A stretch of DNA of 64,000 bases from Amaurobius ferox (GCA_951213105.1 OX578138.1:63587040-63651039), one strand, 5' to 3'; positions 34,936-47,376 are shown, counted from the stretch's first letter. Numbers and translations: made by a program. The notes: generated by a model from the sequence alone, not told the origin.

Positions 34936-35532
34936 TTAAAACTGTCACTGGCATAGGTTAATGAACATTGATTTCAGAGGGAGCTTGAATATATTGTATA
35001 TTTTGGCAGTTTAATATAAATCCCATGCTGCCATGTTAATTATATCTTTTAGAACGATAAATGGCGGGAAAATTTATAGAGAGAACAGAACTTACCATTA
35101 ATCTTCCTTTAAGAAGCTATATATACTTTAGAAGTTTATTTATTCTTTTAGAAACGACAGAGTAGCACGGACGTATTAAGTACGAAATTTCGGAAAAATG
35201 TGAAGTGTTTAGACGCGTCAGACTGGAAACCATAAATTTAGCCAGGAATAATTTTGTTTTATTTTTAAAACAAGAAGCCGGCAGAGTTGAACAATAAAAA
35301 AATCAACAGCAGCAGCTAAATCGTAGATCTGACTTCTAATACATTGTTGTTTAACTCTACTTCAAGAGTCACTTAATTTAAAACAGTTTTAAAAGATAAA
35401 TATGAAGATTTATAGTAACAGTGCAGCAAAATATATGAGATATCGCAAAATAAATTTGTGCTTTGTTTAAGTTATAACTTTTCAGTATTTATTTATTGTT
35501 ATCATCTAATAATCATCCTTATATTATAATAC

Positions 35533-36165
35533 AGTGTCCAAAATAAAAGACCAAAAATTATTTTTAGAGGAAACAAAAAATAGTCATTTGACAGACTTTA
35601 ATGATATTTGGTTTGTATACGTAGATCAGTATTTAAGTTTATAGAAAATAATACGCAAAATATATTTGTATGGAAATATATATTTTTATTGCTTTTCAAA
35701 ATATTTGCTTTTAGCATCAATACATTTTTGCATTCGAATAAATCAATTTTCGAAAGAGTTATGCCATTCAGATGTTGGTATAGTAGAAACGTGTGATTTA
35801 TAAGCTTCAACTGCTTCTTCTGGGCTGTTAAATCGTTGACCACGCATTTTATTTTGATTCTTGAGAGCAAGTAAAAATTATTGGATACTAAATCAGGCGA
35901 ATAAGGAAAATGACTCCTCAAATCAACTTTTTCAAGCTTCAAATAATAAACCGTTTGAAGTGCAATCAATATGTGAGCTTGCATTGTTATGATGGAGAAT
36001 TATGCAACGTTTCACATTATTTTTTCTGATTTGAGCAACTGTTTCTGGAAAACAAATTGTTGTATACCAATCAGCATTTAATGATCAGAACTATGGTCCT
36101 TCAAATCATCAGTTGCAACATGGCCGGATTTACCAAAACACGAAGCAATCACTAATATAAATATA
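35533..36165 (-). pseudogene. Mariner transposase pseudogene with one terminal repeat
   Basis: On the minus strand the C-terminal half of a mariner transposase is readable across several frameshifts. The pieces are HVATDDLKDHS and MLIGIQQFVF-like, then PYSPDLVSNNFYLLSRIKIK (the PxYSPDLAPxDF catalytic motif). MRGQRFNSPEEAVEAYKSHV, EWHNSFENWF and RMQKCIDAKSKYFEKQ then follow, ending at a stop at 35686-35688. A terminal repeat CAGTGTCCAAAATAAAAGAC follows at 35533, next to TA. Frameshifts, an internal stop and the missing N-terminal half make it inactive. The family call rests on the motif series, which is characteristic. Confidence 0.8.
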
Positions 36166-36899
36166 CATATAAATATACATTGACGTACTAATTATACACT
36201 CTAGATAAATAAACCGCGTTTAAATATATAACTAGTACAAAACTTTCTGTTACTATTTGTTTTTTTAAATGTATATACTTTAGAAGCATATTTATTTAGG
36301 TTTCTAAAAGAATGTTTCAGATAGGCTATAGTGATTTTGTTCTAATTCGATCGATTACCATAAAATCACGCTTGTATAAATTTAACACACGATTCATTTT
36401 AAATCAGTTTTTTATAATTTTTGGAACATTGGGTTTTAAGATTTTCTCATAAAATTAAAGTGCAAAACGTTTAGTCTTCATATCCAATCGTCAATGCGCT
36501 GTATCATTTTTCACCAACTCAACATCTACACATGCTGACAAAATTCCCTGATTTGTCAGTAATGTAAGCATCAAGAAGTAGTTGTGAACTTTTATTTAAA
36601 TGTAAACAAAAAATAAACGCAGTTTCAATTCTTATGTATGTTAGAGTTTTAAAACCTTAAAACGAATATTTTTAAATATTCAGTCTGAACTATCAATTAA
36701 TAATAGTTAATGATTAACCTAACTATTATGATTAATAATAATAACCTAAACTGTTATGATTAATAATAATTAAGCATATAAAATTTCGACTAAACTGCTA
36801 CTTAAAATAACAAGAAATTAAAATAAATCCTTAATAACAATTTAAGCAGTTGGTTAAAAGTATCAACTAGTTACGGAAAAACCAGTTATTACCTTCATT

Positions 36900-37060
36900 T
36901 TATTGCTAGATAAAGTAATTTGACCGGATGTTGGTTGAATTTAGCTAATGAAGTAGCTCATGTAGTTATCTGAAACCACTTGTTTTCCACATTTTTTGTT
37001 ATTTCCTTAATTTTTGTAGTCTTTTATAGGCATATTTCTTTGCAGTAATTTGAAATAATA
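36900..37060 (+). repeat. First unit of the LNLAD-type degenerate repeat (K)
   Basis: The word GAATTTAGCTAATGAAGTAG then CTCATGTA recurs in degenerate form at about 38560, 38690, 38820, 39200, 39375, 41045, 41330 and 41450. Each is followed by ACCnnTTGnTTTCC and a T-rich stretch. The sequence 36166-36899 before it is AT-rich with no recognised gene. Confidence 0.5.
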
Positions 37061-37443
37061 CTTTTTGATGGATATCTTTTAAAGCACGTACTGTTGCAAA
37101 TTACATTTTCATTTTATGAGGGTAAATGTAATTTGCAACAAATGTGTATATAAGATTTGGAACAGGTAAATATTATTTTATGAGAACAAATATAATTTAC
37201 AACAATTTAATATATATAATTTTTTGTAACACGTAAACATTTTCAATTTATATGAATAAATGCAAGTGTTTTGTATAATTGCAATACATAAACATTTTCA
37301 CGGTATAAATATCTATATGTATGTAGCTTTACATTAAGATTTAAATCTGCTTTAGAATGTTTTAAACTTCCTTAATCTTTCTAAATGTTAAATTGTTTTT
37401 AATTTATAAATTGCTTTATAAATGATCAAACGATTTTAATATT

Positions 37444-38262
37444 TATGAAAGATTATTTAAAAATAAATGGAAATAACTGTTTAAGATTAGAAGCAGTGAA
37501 AGAATATAATTTGCTACCACACAAACAAATCATGTTGTATTTCTTATTTACTCTTTGGTTCATTACAATCCCTTTCATAAAATTATCCTTAAAGAAAGAT
37601 GGATAATTAAATTGCATTGAAGCGATCTTTTTCAGCATTCTCTCTAAGCCAGATCTTAATTATGTGTAACAAAAGTATCAGGCGTATCAAATTAAACATC
37701 AGCTATCTCTCTTTTGGTGAATCCACCAGTTTATTCCTGAGGGTTATCAAAGGCACTGCAACTTCACTCAACCAGTGTCGTAGCTCGGCATTCCAGCTAA
37801 ATCCTAGCAATCTTTTCACAATCACTGCGGTTCGACATTCTATTACGTGTTGCCAACATCCCCAGGGAAAATATATAGACAAAGGAAATATCTGTAAAAA
37901 GAACGCAATTTCAGAGTCGTTTGCTGTAAGATAGTTCAATTTCCGTTTTATTGTATCTTTTTTTTTCTTTTACCAAGTGTTTCTAAAGTAAACTCCACGA
38001 AGACATCTAATGTCAACAATAGTTGAAGACTGGAAAATTTTGTTCTTACCTTTTCAATTTCAGTTTTATTTCTCTTCTTTCAATGCCTATCAGCGTTTCC
38101 AAAAGTTTACTCTGAAGTATCAAACAAAGCAGGGATTTGGTGACAAAGAAAGTGAGATCTAAAGAAATCTAAAAAAAAAAATGTTTCACAACATCTTAAC
38201 TAATTAAAAACTTCGCAGTTATACTTGTTGAAAATTTTGATTATGTGGTTTAATATGGTGTG
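37444..38262 (+). repeat. Segmental duplication, copy 1
   Basis: About 0.82 kb match 40090-40922 in the same order (ACAATCACTGCGG, ATTCTCTCTA then GCCAGATCTTAATTATGTGT, TTCAATTTCAGTTTTATTTC). Short frames occur in both copies but are not conserved in length, so coding is unlikely. Confidence 0.75.
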
Positions 38263-38859
38263 GCAGAAATCGGATGCAGTTGCGTCGCCAAAGGGGAATT
38301 GGGGGTTATTCTCCCTCCTGGAATCCATCGGAACCTATTGAAATTCGAGAAAATTATATTTCAGGAAATGGGAAACAAAATACTTGGTTGCAGATCCTTC
38401 CCCACCCCACCCTCCAGAAAAGAATTCTGGAGAATTTGCTACTGACTGGTTGTTGACCAAATACTATAGTATCTGGTTTGATGCAGTTAGTTCATTTAGC
38501 TTCCAAAATAATTTTCTTTCATCTTTGATTTTTACGTTTTATTCATCAGTATTTCTTATACAGTTATTTAAGTTGGTTGTTGGAGGTATCTCATTTAACT
38601 TCATACCTAATTTATTCATCTTAAATATGTAGTCCTTTATTCGTTGGTATTTTTAAATACATAGTTTGATATGGTATTTGTATTTGGTTGATAAAGTTGG
38701 CTCATTTAGACACCTAAACCGTTAGCGTTTTTCATTTTTGGTTATATTATTCTTAATTGCATATTAGTATTTTACATACATATTAGTATTTTAAAATAAT
38801 TTGTTCGTATGTTATTTGAATTTAGTTAATGAATTAGCTCATGTATCTTCTGAAACCGT

Positions 38860-39155
38860 TTGCTTCCTTCAATTTTTTATTCTATTTTATTTTCGTATTT
38901 TATGCTTCAATTTTTTTCTATTATATTCTTACTTTTGCGTTTGCTTCCTTTAATTTTTTATTATATTTTTATTTTTACGTTTGCTTCCTTCAATTTTTTC
39001 TTATATTATTATTTCCGTGTTTCTGCTTCAATTTTTTTATTTTATTCTTATTTTTGCGTTTGCTTCCTTAAATTTTTTATTATATTATTATTTTTGTGTT
39101 TGCTTCCTTCAATTTTTTTATTAATTCCACATTTGCTTCCTTCATTTATTTTCGT
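38860..39155 (+). repeat. 40-bp T-rich minisatellite
   Basis: About seven repeats of GTTTGCTTCCTTCAATTTTT then TATTATATTATTATTTTTG, period close to 40 bp. It produces Phe-rich frames on the plus strand, which are low-complexity artefacts. Confidence 0.75.
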
Positions 39156-39444
39156 ATATCATTATTTTTCATTCACAGCAATTTTTAATATGGTAAACGA
39201 ATATCATTTAAATTTAGCTGATGAAATTAACTTATGTAGATTCCGAAGACTTTTCCGTTTTGTAGATTCCGATTACTTTCTATATAGTCTTATATTTTTC
39301 TCAATTCCTCAATATTTTATTCATTGACATTTTTTAATTAGTTTAATCAAAAGTTAAAGAAATTAGTTTGATTGAATTTAATGAATGAATTTATCGCATG
39401 TATTTTTCCGAAACCAGTTGTTTCCCTAATTTTTATCATAAACA

Positions 39445-39895
39445 GTGATTAATGACAACCCCCACAGCGACCGATTAGGTTTATGCCGCATAACCTGTGG
39501 AGGAATGGGGAAGAAAAAGGCAGTCTATCAACAAACAGAAAAGGCCGCGGGAGCGAAGCCAACGAAACCATTTGCCGGACGATGTCCGAAAATTGTCCCG
39601 AAGAGTCTCGACTCCAGTCACCGACGGGTTTGGAAACAAGCCACAAAGACACAGTTCCTCTCCGCCACCTGGAAGAGTCTAATTCCTGAGGTTCAAGACT
39701 CGCCCTGTTCAATCCACAAATTAGTTTACCACTTAAATGAGATGTCTCTGAGGCTATAAAAGCCAGTGCCCTACCGATATACGACCTCACCCTTGCAGTA
39801 GTGAAGCGTGATAAAATAATTTGAAGAGACAAAAAACTGGAGACCAGAATTAGCCATTAAAGTTTCATACAACATGCTTTAGCGCTGTTACAAAT
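39445..39895 (+). other. GC-rich block with TATA box; possible solo LTR
   Basis: A GC/CpG-rich stretch begins TGACAACCCCCACAGCGACC at 39451. GGCTATAAAAGCCAGTGCCC near 39753 is a good TATA box, and an AATAAA-type signal lies just past 39890. That order suits a solo LTR ending near TGTTACA (39891). No matching target duplication or second LTR is visible, so a host promoter remains possible. Confidence 0.3.
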
Positions 39896-40089
39896 AAAAT
39901 AAAATATACAGTTAACTCTCAACGTTCGGAACTTCAGCAGTGCCGAATTATCACATTTGCGGAATTATCGAATGTCGAACTATGATTGGGTAAAAAACGG
40001 AAAAAATATATTTAAAGAGAAATAATAGAAGGAGAGAAAGAACAGCGTCCTGGAGAAGGAGGCTGTTCTAATAAAGTGTCGTAACATTT

Positions 40090-40922
40090 TAGGAATTATA
40101 AAAGATTATTTAAAAATAAATGAAAATACTATCTAAGATTAGGAACTGCGAAAATATATATTTTGCTGCCACACAAACTAATCATTTTATATTTCTTATT
40201 ATCTCATAGCTTCATTACGATCTTTTTCATAAAATTATCCTTAAAGAAAGATGGTTAATTAAATTGCATTAAGACGATAGTTTTCATCATTCTCTCTACG
40301 CCAGATCTTAATTATGTGTAAGAAAAGTATCATATGCGTATCAAATTAAGCTTCAATTATCTATCTTAGTGAACCAGCGAGTTTATTGCTGGGGGTTATC
40401 AAAGACACTACAACTTCAATCAACCAGTGTCGTTTCAGGGCATTCAAGCTATTTCTGTGTGAGCTTAATCTTCGCAATCTTTTTACAATCACTGCGGGTC
40501 GACTTTCTATTACATGTTGTTGCCAACCTCCTGAGGGGAAAGCTATAGACAAAGAAAATATCTGTGAAAAGAACTCAGTTTAAGAATTGTTTGCTCTAAG
40601 ATAGTCCAATTTCCGTTCTATTGTACCATTATATCTTTTACCAAGTTCTTCAAGAGTAAACTTCATGAAGACATTTAATGTCTTCAATAGCTGAAGACTG
40701 CAAAATTCTGTTCTTATCTTTTCAATTTCAGTTTTATTTCTCATCTTCCAATGCCTGTCAGAGTTTACAAAAGTTTACTCGGAGGATCTAAAACAAAGAA
40801 GGGTGACGAAAAAAAATGAGATATAAAGAAACCGAAAAAATGTTGTCTTAGATCTTAACCAGTTAAAACTGTGGCAGTTACACTTGTTGAGAATTTTGAT
40901 CATGGGGTTTAATTTAGTATAC
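40090..40922 (+). repeat. Segmental duplication, copy 2
   Basis: Second copy of 37444-38262, displaced by about 2.65 kb. The block between contains the K repeats, the 40-bp minisatellite and the GC-rich TATA block. The third copy of the flanking K-type sequence at 41300-41475 suggests repeated unequal exchange. Confidence 0.75.
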
Positions 40923-41497
40923 CGTAAACCTGTTATTTTCTGTATTTTGTTGCCTCTTTTCAGCTTCCAAAACCGTTTTCCTTCATATCAGATTTTACTA
41001 AACTACACATTTTCATAGTCTTATATTTATTGTACAGTTGCTTTTTGAAGTTAGTTAATGAATCTCGTTCAAATTCCGAAACCAGTTGCACTTTTTTTAA
41101 TTTCAGTTGTATTCTTCTAAATTCTGTACTTGTTTTATCTGTAACAATTTTTATGTCATTTCATACTACTATAATTACCGTGTTTACTCATCTCCTTATA
41201 TAAGGTTATCTCTTAGGAGTAGGCATTTTGATGTATCCTAAAATCTCCTTTGAAAAATAAACAATTTGAATAATAAATAATTTTGTTCACCGGTGTTTTT
41301 AAATTAGTTTGATCCTGTGTTATTTGTATTTGGTTGATAAAATTAGCTCGTTCAGACTCCGAAATCAATTGCTTTCTTAATTTTTATTCATGTAATTCTT
41401 GCACAGTCTTATTTGTGTTTTTAAAGAAATTTCTTCGTATATTATTTAAATTTAATGTTTATCTCATGTATCTTCCAAATCAAATTTCAGTGTCTGT

Positions 41498-41930
41498 CCC
41501 GGGAAATAATGGGTAATTGTGCTTGATAATTAACTATATGTATTAAGGCACAACATCGGGGATGTCTGTTAGATGAAAAAAAAAATATATGTATTCCGGG
41601 CAACGTCGGCTATTTATGCTAGATAAATAACTGTATCTCTGGCAACAACTCTTCCTACTGGAATGTTTATACGAATGGGGAACATTCCTTCTAAATTTCA
41701 ATATATGCCCCGGTAAGCGATGGATATTTGTGCTTGATAAATAGCTATTCGAATTCCCTGCACAACGCCAAGCGGTATTTCTGATAGATAATTATTTCTG
41801 GTAGATAAATAACTATATATATTCCGAGAAATGACATATATTTATACTAAAATATTTATACAAATGATAAACAATCTTGTCCAATTTCAATATCCATCCC
41901 GGATAATACCGTTACTTCTCTGGTAGTTCA
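41498..41930 (+). repeat. Tandem array of Helitron-like 3' termini
   Basis: Six or seven degenerate copies follow the plan CCCGGGCAACG(C/T)CGG, a T-rich spacer, then TATTTnTGCTAG/GATA. They lie near 41498, 41547, 41596, 41708, 41756, 41839 and 41898. The best copy is CCGGGCAACGTCGGCTATTT then ATGCTAG at 41596-41622. Hairpin plus CTAG is the classical Helitron 3' end. Three units share an upstream AATTTCA-T-TCC/TGTCCCGG block. Confidence 0.55.
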
Positions 41931-42454
41931 TATTTAAAGAAATAGTTTATTTCATTGTCAAACCGTATATCAATAGAGTATATGTGAATATTGCTGCCAC
42001 ATTGCTCTGTAAATCTGCATAAATCATAATATTATTTTATTATAATATTTTTAATATTTTTTTATTGGTTAATACTTTTAAATTTAATTTTTTTCTTAAA
42101 GTGGCCACTTTACCCCACCTACCCCCTAATGAGTTCAAATTACAATAAATTACCATTTAAAGACTGTACGTCGATGGGAGAGGGGGGATGTCATAAGTAG
42201 GCCCATCAGATTTTATTCTCAGCGGATGACTAGATTTAATAGTTTCTAGAAATAGGTATTTGTGGTTTCTTACCAACAGCCTTGAATGAGTCATTTGACT
42301 ATTTTGGAACGGTAATTAAGAAATGTCACTGATGCTGCTTCCATCAAATTGTGTCTTCTTTTGACATCAGAGCCACTTATCTGACACATTTAGATCTGCC
42401 TTATCTTCTGCGATGTGTCTCAGGTGTGTTTCGTCATCAAAAAAAAAAAAAAAA

Positions 42455-42533
42455 ACTTCAATTCTGAAAGCTGGGAATTCTGTCTCCGTTGTAGCCGTCG
42501 ACAGATATTCCCACAATAGAAAAGAAAAAAAAA
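42455..42533 (+). repeat. Dispersed repeat D, left part (target of B copy)
   Basis: GGAATTCTGTCTCCGTTGTA, GCCGTCGACAGATATTCCCA and CAATAGAAAAG match 44318-44390. The repeat resumes as AAACCAATT at 43514 after the B element. The upstream 41931-42454 interval shows no gene. Confidence 0.5.
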
Positions 42534-43328
42534 TCTGATGTGGGCAACACATGACTTTCCTTATATAATGTAATGAATTTACTACTTTTCAGTAAAAAAA
42601 ATAGGTTTTTTCTTACAGTAGATACTAATATTCTTTCCAAGATATTGAGTTTTCGACAAGTAGTCGTCATTTTCATTGATTTAGCGTCAATTTTATCCAT
42701 TTGGAGAGATTTTCGTTAATTTGGTAACATTTCAAAAAGTCGCCAAGTTGGCAACATTCCGCCAAATTCGTCGCCAAAATTTCGCCAAGCGTTATGGACG
42801 AAGAAATATGTTGTTCTTACAGCAGATAAATGACTATTGGCGTTCAAATACAAAAGTATTACTCAAAGTATTTTTTTCATGAATGGAACGAGCTAGATCC
42901 ACGAGAGTGAGGTCATCCAATTTATCGCATGGTATTACATATGAAAAGTGAACATGTTTCTCAATAGGAAATATTTTTTTTTCATTTTATATGACTTTTT
43001 AATAATTTTTTTGAAAAATGTACAATATCTCGAGAACGGTTCATGTTAGCGTTCTAAAATTTATGTCAATCGCTTTCTAATGAAAAATTACATAAGAAAT
43101 GTCTATTTGCGTAACTTTATTAGTGGTTTCGATTTTTTGACGATTTTTTCAAAATTTTATTCGAAAATTTAGGGGGGTTCTGAACATTCGATTACGTATA
43201 AAAACAATAGGCTTCCAGTGTTTACGGATTGTGATTTTTGTACCAAATTTTGTTAGAATCGGTCCATTCGTTCGTCAGTTATCGTCTCCACAGACTCACT
43301 GACACACACACACACACACACACACATA

Positions 43329-43373
<45 letters not shown>

Positions 43374-43510
43374 ACACACAGACATCACTTCAAAAATGTT
43401 TGATTCGTGATCAGGGATGCTTGAAACGTGCTCTCCCGTCGAAAACTCGATTTCGAATTTTCGACCCCGTCACAATACTTTCCTTATACATTATGTATAT
43501 AAGGAAAGTA
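42534..43510 (+). mobile_element. Family B element, intact copy
   Basis: Complete from TCTGATGTGGGCAACACATG to TATATAAGGAAAGTA, with the B arm CTTTCCTTATATAATG at the 5' end. The CA-rich microsatellite (43303-43382) is much longer than in the 5423 copy, while the rest is very similar. Confidence 0.85.
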
Positions 43511-44317
43511 ATAAACCAATTGTCTTAGCTAAATATTTATCTCTTCGTGAATTTAAAATATAGGTAATGTAAAACTGAATTAAGATCGGCGATTGCTCCA
43601 GTCTGATGGAGCCGAAATAGTTTTAAGTGAATACGTTTTGTTAATCGGCTTAATTTACAACTACTAATATAGGACTATAGTAATTAAAATAAGATACATA
43701 TTGTAAAAGTTTAATCTTTCTAATTTGCAAAATAATATCAAGTCTACGTACGTTTGACTGCAAGTAGTAGGTTTTGCGGGATCTTTTAACCTATATATTT
43801 CGAAAACTAAGTATCTTATAACCACTATTTTCGAAATCCATTTATATATCTTTGAAAGGGTTTTTAATGAGCTGAATATTACTTCTTTACTATTTATAGT
43901 TAATGCTTTTGGTTTTCGAGATATAAACATTACAAACTTTAAAAACGGAAGATTTCAATCTTATTCATCTCGTCTAAGATGATTGCTCAAAAATTATAAG
44001 AGCTGTATAAAAAAATGATTGATCTAGAAACTGGATTTTTTTCTATTGAGCATTTTTTTTTGCTTATATTTATATCTATTTTTTACTGTTTAAAAAGACA
44101 TTTCGTGTGAGAGTGCAAAGTGGAGTGAAAACTCGCTCGAACAAATTAAATCTCGAAGGAAATAGTTTAAAATATTGAAATATTGAAATTATGTTTATAA
44201 TATTCGTAGATGGCAGCCAATAACATGTTTACATTTTTATCTATTCGGTACGGAGATATAAGTGCCCAAAGTGTTTGAATTTAGCCAGATACCCTAGACA
44301 TTATACACGTCACAACA

Positions 44318-44410
44318 CGCTACACTTCTAAACACAGGAAATTTAGTCTCTTGCAGCCATCGGTACACATTCCCATAATAGAGAATCAAGAAAAACCAAT
44401 TACAGCACCA
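44318..44410 (+). repeat. Dispersed repeat D, uninterrupted copy
   Basis: GGAAATTTAGTCTCTTGCAG, CCATCGGTACACATTCCCAT and AATAGAGAATCAAGAAAAAC run on into CAATTACAG. At 42534 the equivalent A run is split by a B element. Positions 43511-44317 contain nothing I recognise. Confidence 0.5.
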
Positions 44411-44814
44411 AAATGTTTGTTCCTTGTGGAATTTAAGGTATGAAGAAATGTAATTAAGCTGAACAGTAAAATAAAACACATCATTAATAAAACAGCATAA
44501 AAATACACTCTGTTAAAAATAATGACTCGCCCATAAAAATAGAGCGAGTACCATCACAGTCGATATCCTTTCGATTATATTTACAAATCATTCAACCTCC
44601 ATCGCCAACGATATTCCACCGGGCAATAAGATTTCATTGTCTCCGGGCGTTTAGAGAGGGCATATCTTGAGGTCTATATAAGGAAATCCGTTCACGTGAA
44701 CGGGTAAATTTCACTGCTTTGGCTGTTTCATTGTGTAAAATAATATGTGAATAAACCTCTGCTGTTTATTGCGATTTTGAGAAAGGTCGCATCATGGGAT
44801 TAGCATATATCGGG

Positions 44815-45640
44815 TGATCAGCTGCCATTTAAATTGGAGAAATACTGCAGTAAGACGGATATTAACAGCAATGGATCTCAGTAAGACAGATATTGGCAGC
44901 AATAGATCTAGGAGGGCACTCATACCCACGGGGAAAGGTCTGGTCATGCCAGCGAAACAAGTATCCGAGGAGATCGTACGATCACGATCGCAGGGATAAC
45001 GACAATAATAACGTCTTCTTCTATGCAAAGGCACATAGATTCTACTACATAGCATGCAATAACAGGGCCCATCATTCGGCGATGGCTGACAACCGTTTGA
45101 TGTGATGGTAAGCTAGAAAATACTGGATGGTATTCAGTTGGAATCGTGTAATATTAAGTGACGAATCCTGCTCTTGTTGCCGATGATGTCATCATATTCA
45201 TTTATGGTGGAGGCCTGGTCATCACTTTAATCCCGCTGCTATTGTTGAACGACACACGGGTTACAGTCCTGGGATCTACTTTTTATGATAGCCGAAGACC
45301 TCTGGTTTTACTATAAAGTACTTACACGTTTACAACAATGTTTTTGTGTGGCTTTTACCTTCCCGTGGCTGAAGCCCTTTGTGTGGCTTTTACCTCCCCA
45401 TGGCCAGTCAGATCGCCAGATCTCTCGCCAATCAAACAAGAGATGATGGGAAAGCAGTTGCTTCCATCATGATATTCATCCAGTGTACGACATCTTAGAA
45501 GCGATATTCAGTTTAAAAGTTAGATGCAGTGAATGACTGAAGTCTGAATATAAAAACGAAAATAAGAATTTCCCCAGAACTGTATGGTTTACTGCTGCGG
45601 CTTCAATTCACAGCGAGTTAAGCCCAATCAGATCATGTTA
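44815..45640 (+). pseudogene. Tc1-like transposase pseudogene
   Basis: Pieces of the DDE domain are readable in shifting frames. They are SDES at about 45158, HLWWRPGHHFNPAAIVERHT then GYSPGI at 45199-45275, a frameshifted SRRPLVL-like stretch near 45290, and WPVRSPDLSPIKQEMMGKQL at about 45401-45460. These match the Tc1 order (SDESRF, VWRRPG, VERHTG, WPARSPDLSPIE, MMGRRL). Stops and frameshifts are numerous. A ~33-bp direct duplication (TGTGTGGCTTTTACC) at 45345-45402 interrupts it. The weaker N-terminal part, near 44870-45110, is not certain. Confidence 0.75.
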
Positions 45641-46109
45641 TGCATTAAAAAAATAAAAAAAGTGAGTTCTTGCGAATCATAAGTTGCTCCGACCTGATAT
45701 TTGAAAGAGGTAAGTGTAAATCTGAATAAAAATTTCAATTTCGATATGATTCACATCCCAGGGATCCACTGCACCTGACCTCCAGCGTTAAACCACACAA
45801 CGATCTAACTATTGAGCACCTGGTGATTATATTTAGAGTATATCTTGCATTTATAAAACTGTTACATAAATGATTAACAACCTTAGATAATTTATATATA
45901 TTTTGACAAAATATATAACCATTTATATTGATAAAGCATTCGTGAAACATCGGATCTTGGAAAGTTCACACATTAATCATCATCATCTCCACATACCTCC
46001 ATTCGGCACATTTATATGCCATCAATAATTGTGAATATGTTAATATTGGAACAGCCGCTGCGCTAATGACCCATCAAACATTCAAATGTTTCCGTAGGAT
46101 TATTCTAAT

Positions 46110-46330
46110 GTATCCTTCCGCGAACGGACAGAAGAGTGGGAATCCTTATCCCGAAACCTGCAAATATTTTCTTAAATGGGTTTTCAGGCTATTTCCTCGG
46201 ATAATCCGTCAACGTCACTACCTTGCACTCACAATGAAGTGTCCGAGGCATCTTGGTCATTTCTCAGACGTAGCTAAATCCGGGTAATCTTCTCGCTGTC
46301 GCTTCATTTCAACGTCCCATTGTTTGGGGA
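46110..46330 (+). repeat. Dispersed repeat G, copy 1
   Basis: Core TTTCAGGCTATTTCCTCGGA then TAATCCGTCAACGTCAC, followed by a TGTCCGAGGCATCTTGGTCA-like and an AAATCCG block. Related copies are at 51160, 54375 and 63590. The translated frames differ between copies, so it is probably non-coding. Confidence 0.55.
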
Positions 46331-46429
46331 CATCCTTCAAAAAGGGAATCAAAATGGGAGGAAGGAATTGTGGATGAATCAGGTAAAAATTTATTGTACA
46401 CCGTGAGTATAAAGAATAAAAAATTCAAG

Positions 46430-46431
<2 letters not shown>

Positions 46432-46518
<87 letters not shown>
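46432..46518. repeat. (TA)n microsatellite
   Basis: About 43 uninterrupted TA units directly next to the foldback element. Further TA tracts flank the right end of that element (47394-47420) and the next mariner-like element (48619-48650). Confidence 0.95.
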
Positions 46519-46523
<5 letters not shown>

Positions 46524-47374
46524 GTGTCCCAAAAAGATTAAAACGCGCTTTAATTCTTAACCTGTTGAAGATAAGTGGGCAATGTAAATTGCAAAAATGT
46601 TGAAAGTAAGGTAGGAAATAAGACAACTTTAATGAAATAGTCCTCCCAATTATTTTCAAAAAGTTACACTTTTTAAGTTTTTATACGACCTCCTTAAACA
46701 AATTCGGTCCATCAGAAAATTTTTATTTTTAATGCAACAAAATCATTAAAAAAATCGCATATCTGTATCTTTAAAATTGAGCGAGGTATATTTCATTGAA
46801 AATCGAACATTGTTAATGGGGACCCTATATCAAAAATGTAAATTTGTGACATATCACAAAAAGGATAAAACTGGATGATAATACATAGGATACCCAAAGG
46901 CGTAGTGAGTACCACTGCTTTATATGATCTCTGTCCGTGTAATGCTTTCTATAGATGCATTTGTGATAAAACATTTTGACACATATTAACGTATTTTTTA
47001 TCTAAACAATTTTCATCGTCAATTTGTTTAGGATCTTTATTTCCACTAATGAAACAGCCTTTCACATGGTACGGAAAAGTGGCATAAGTCAGATTTTTTC
47101 CTTTATCATAATTCAGCTGATTTTAAAAATACAGATATGCGGGGTTTTTTTAATGATCTTGTTGCATTAAAAATAAAAATTTTCTGATTGACCACATTTG
47201 TCTAAGGGGGTCGTATAAGAATTTAAATAGTGTAACTTTTTGAAAATGAATGGGAGGACAATTTCATTAACGTAGTCTTATTTCCTACCTTACTTTCAAC
47301 ACTTTTGCAATTTACTTTGCCCACTTATCTCTAACAGGTAACGGATTAAAGCGCATTTCAATCTTTTTGAGACA

Positions 47375-47376
<2 letters not shown>
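46519..47376. mobile_element. Foldback/MITE with ~280-bp terminal inverted repeats
   Basis: The left end CAGAGTGTCCCAAAAAGATT and right end AATCTTTTTGAGACACTC are inverted copies. The arms run from 46519 to about 46790 and from about 47090 to 47376. Shared words include GATAAGTGGGCAATGTAAAT and GTTGAAAGTAAGGTAGGAAA, and TTTTTATTTTTAATGCAACA. The end sequence and TA-rich flanks suggest a Tc1/mariner-type origin. The core has no transposase. Confidence 0.75.

Noticed and set aside
35598..35984. 128-residue minus-strand frame as a host gene
   Set aside because: Its PYSPDL motif and the frameshifted MRGQRFNSPEEAVEAYKSHV segment identify it as a decayed mariner transposase.
38860..39327. Phe-rich 155-residue frame resembling a membrane protein
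   Set aside because: It is a translated T-rich 40-bp minisatellite; overlapping frames give the same kind of product.
46309..46659. Ile-Tyr repeat frames on both strands
   Set aside because: Translation of the (TA)n tract.
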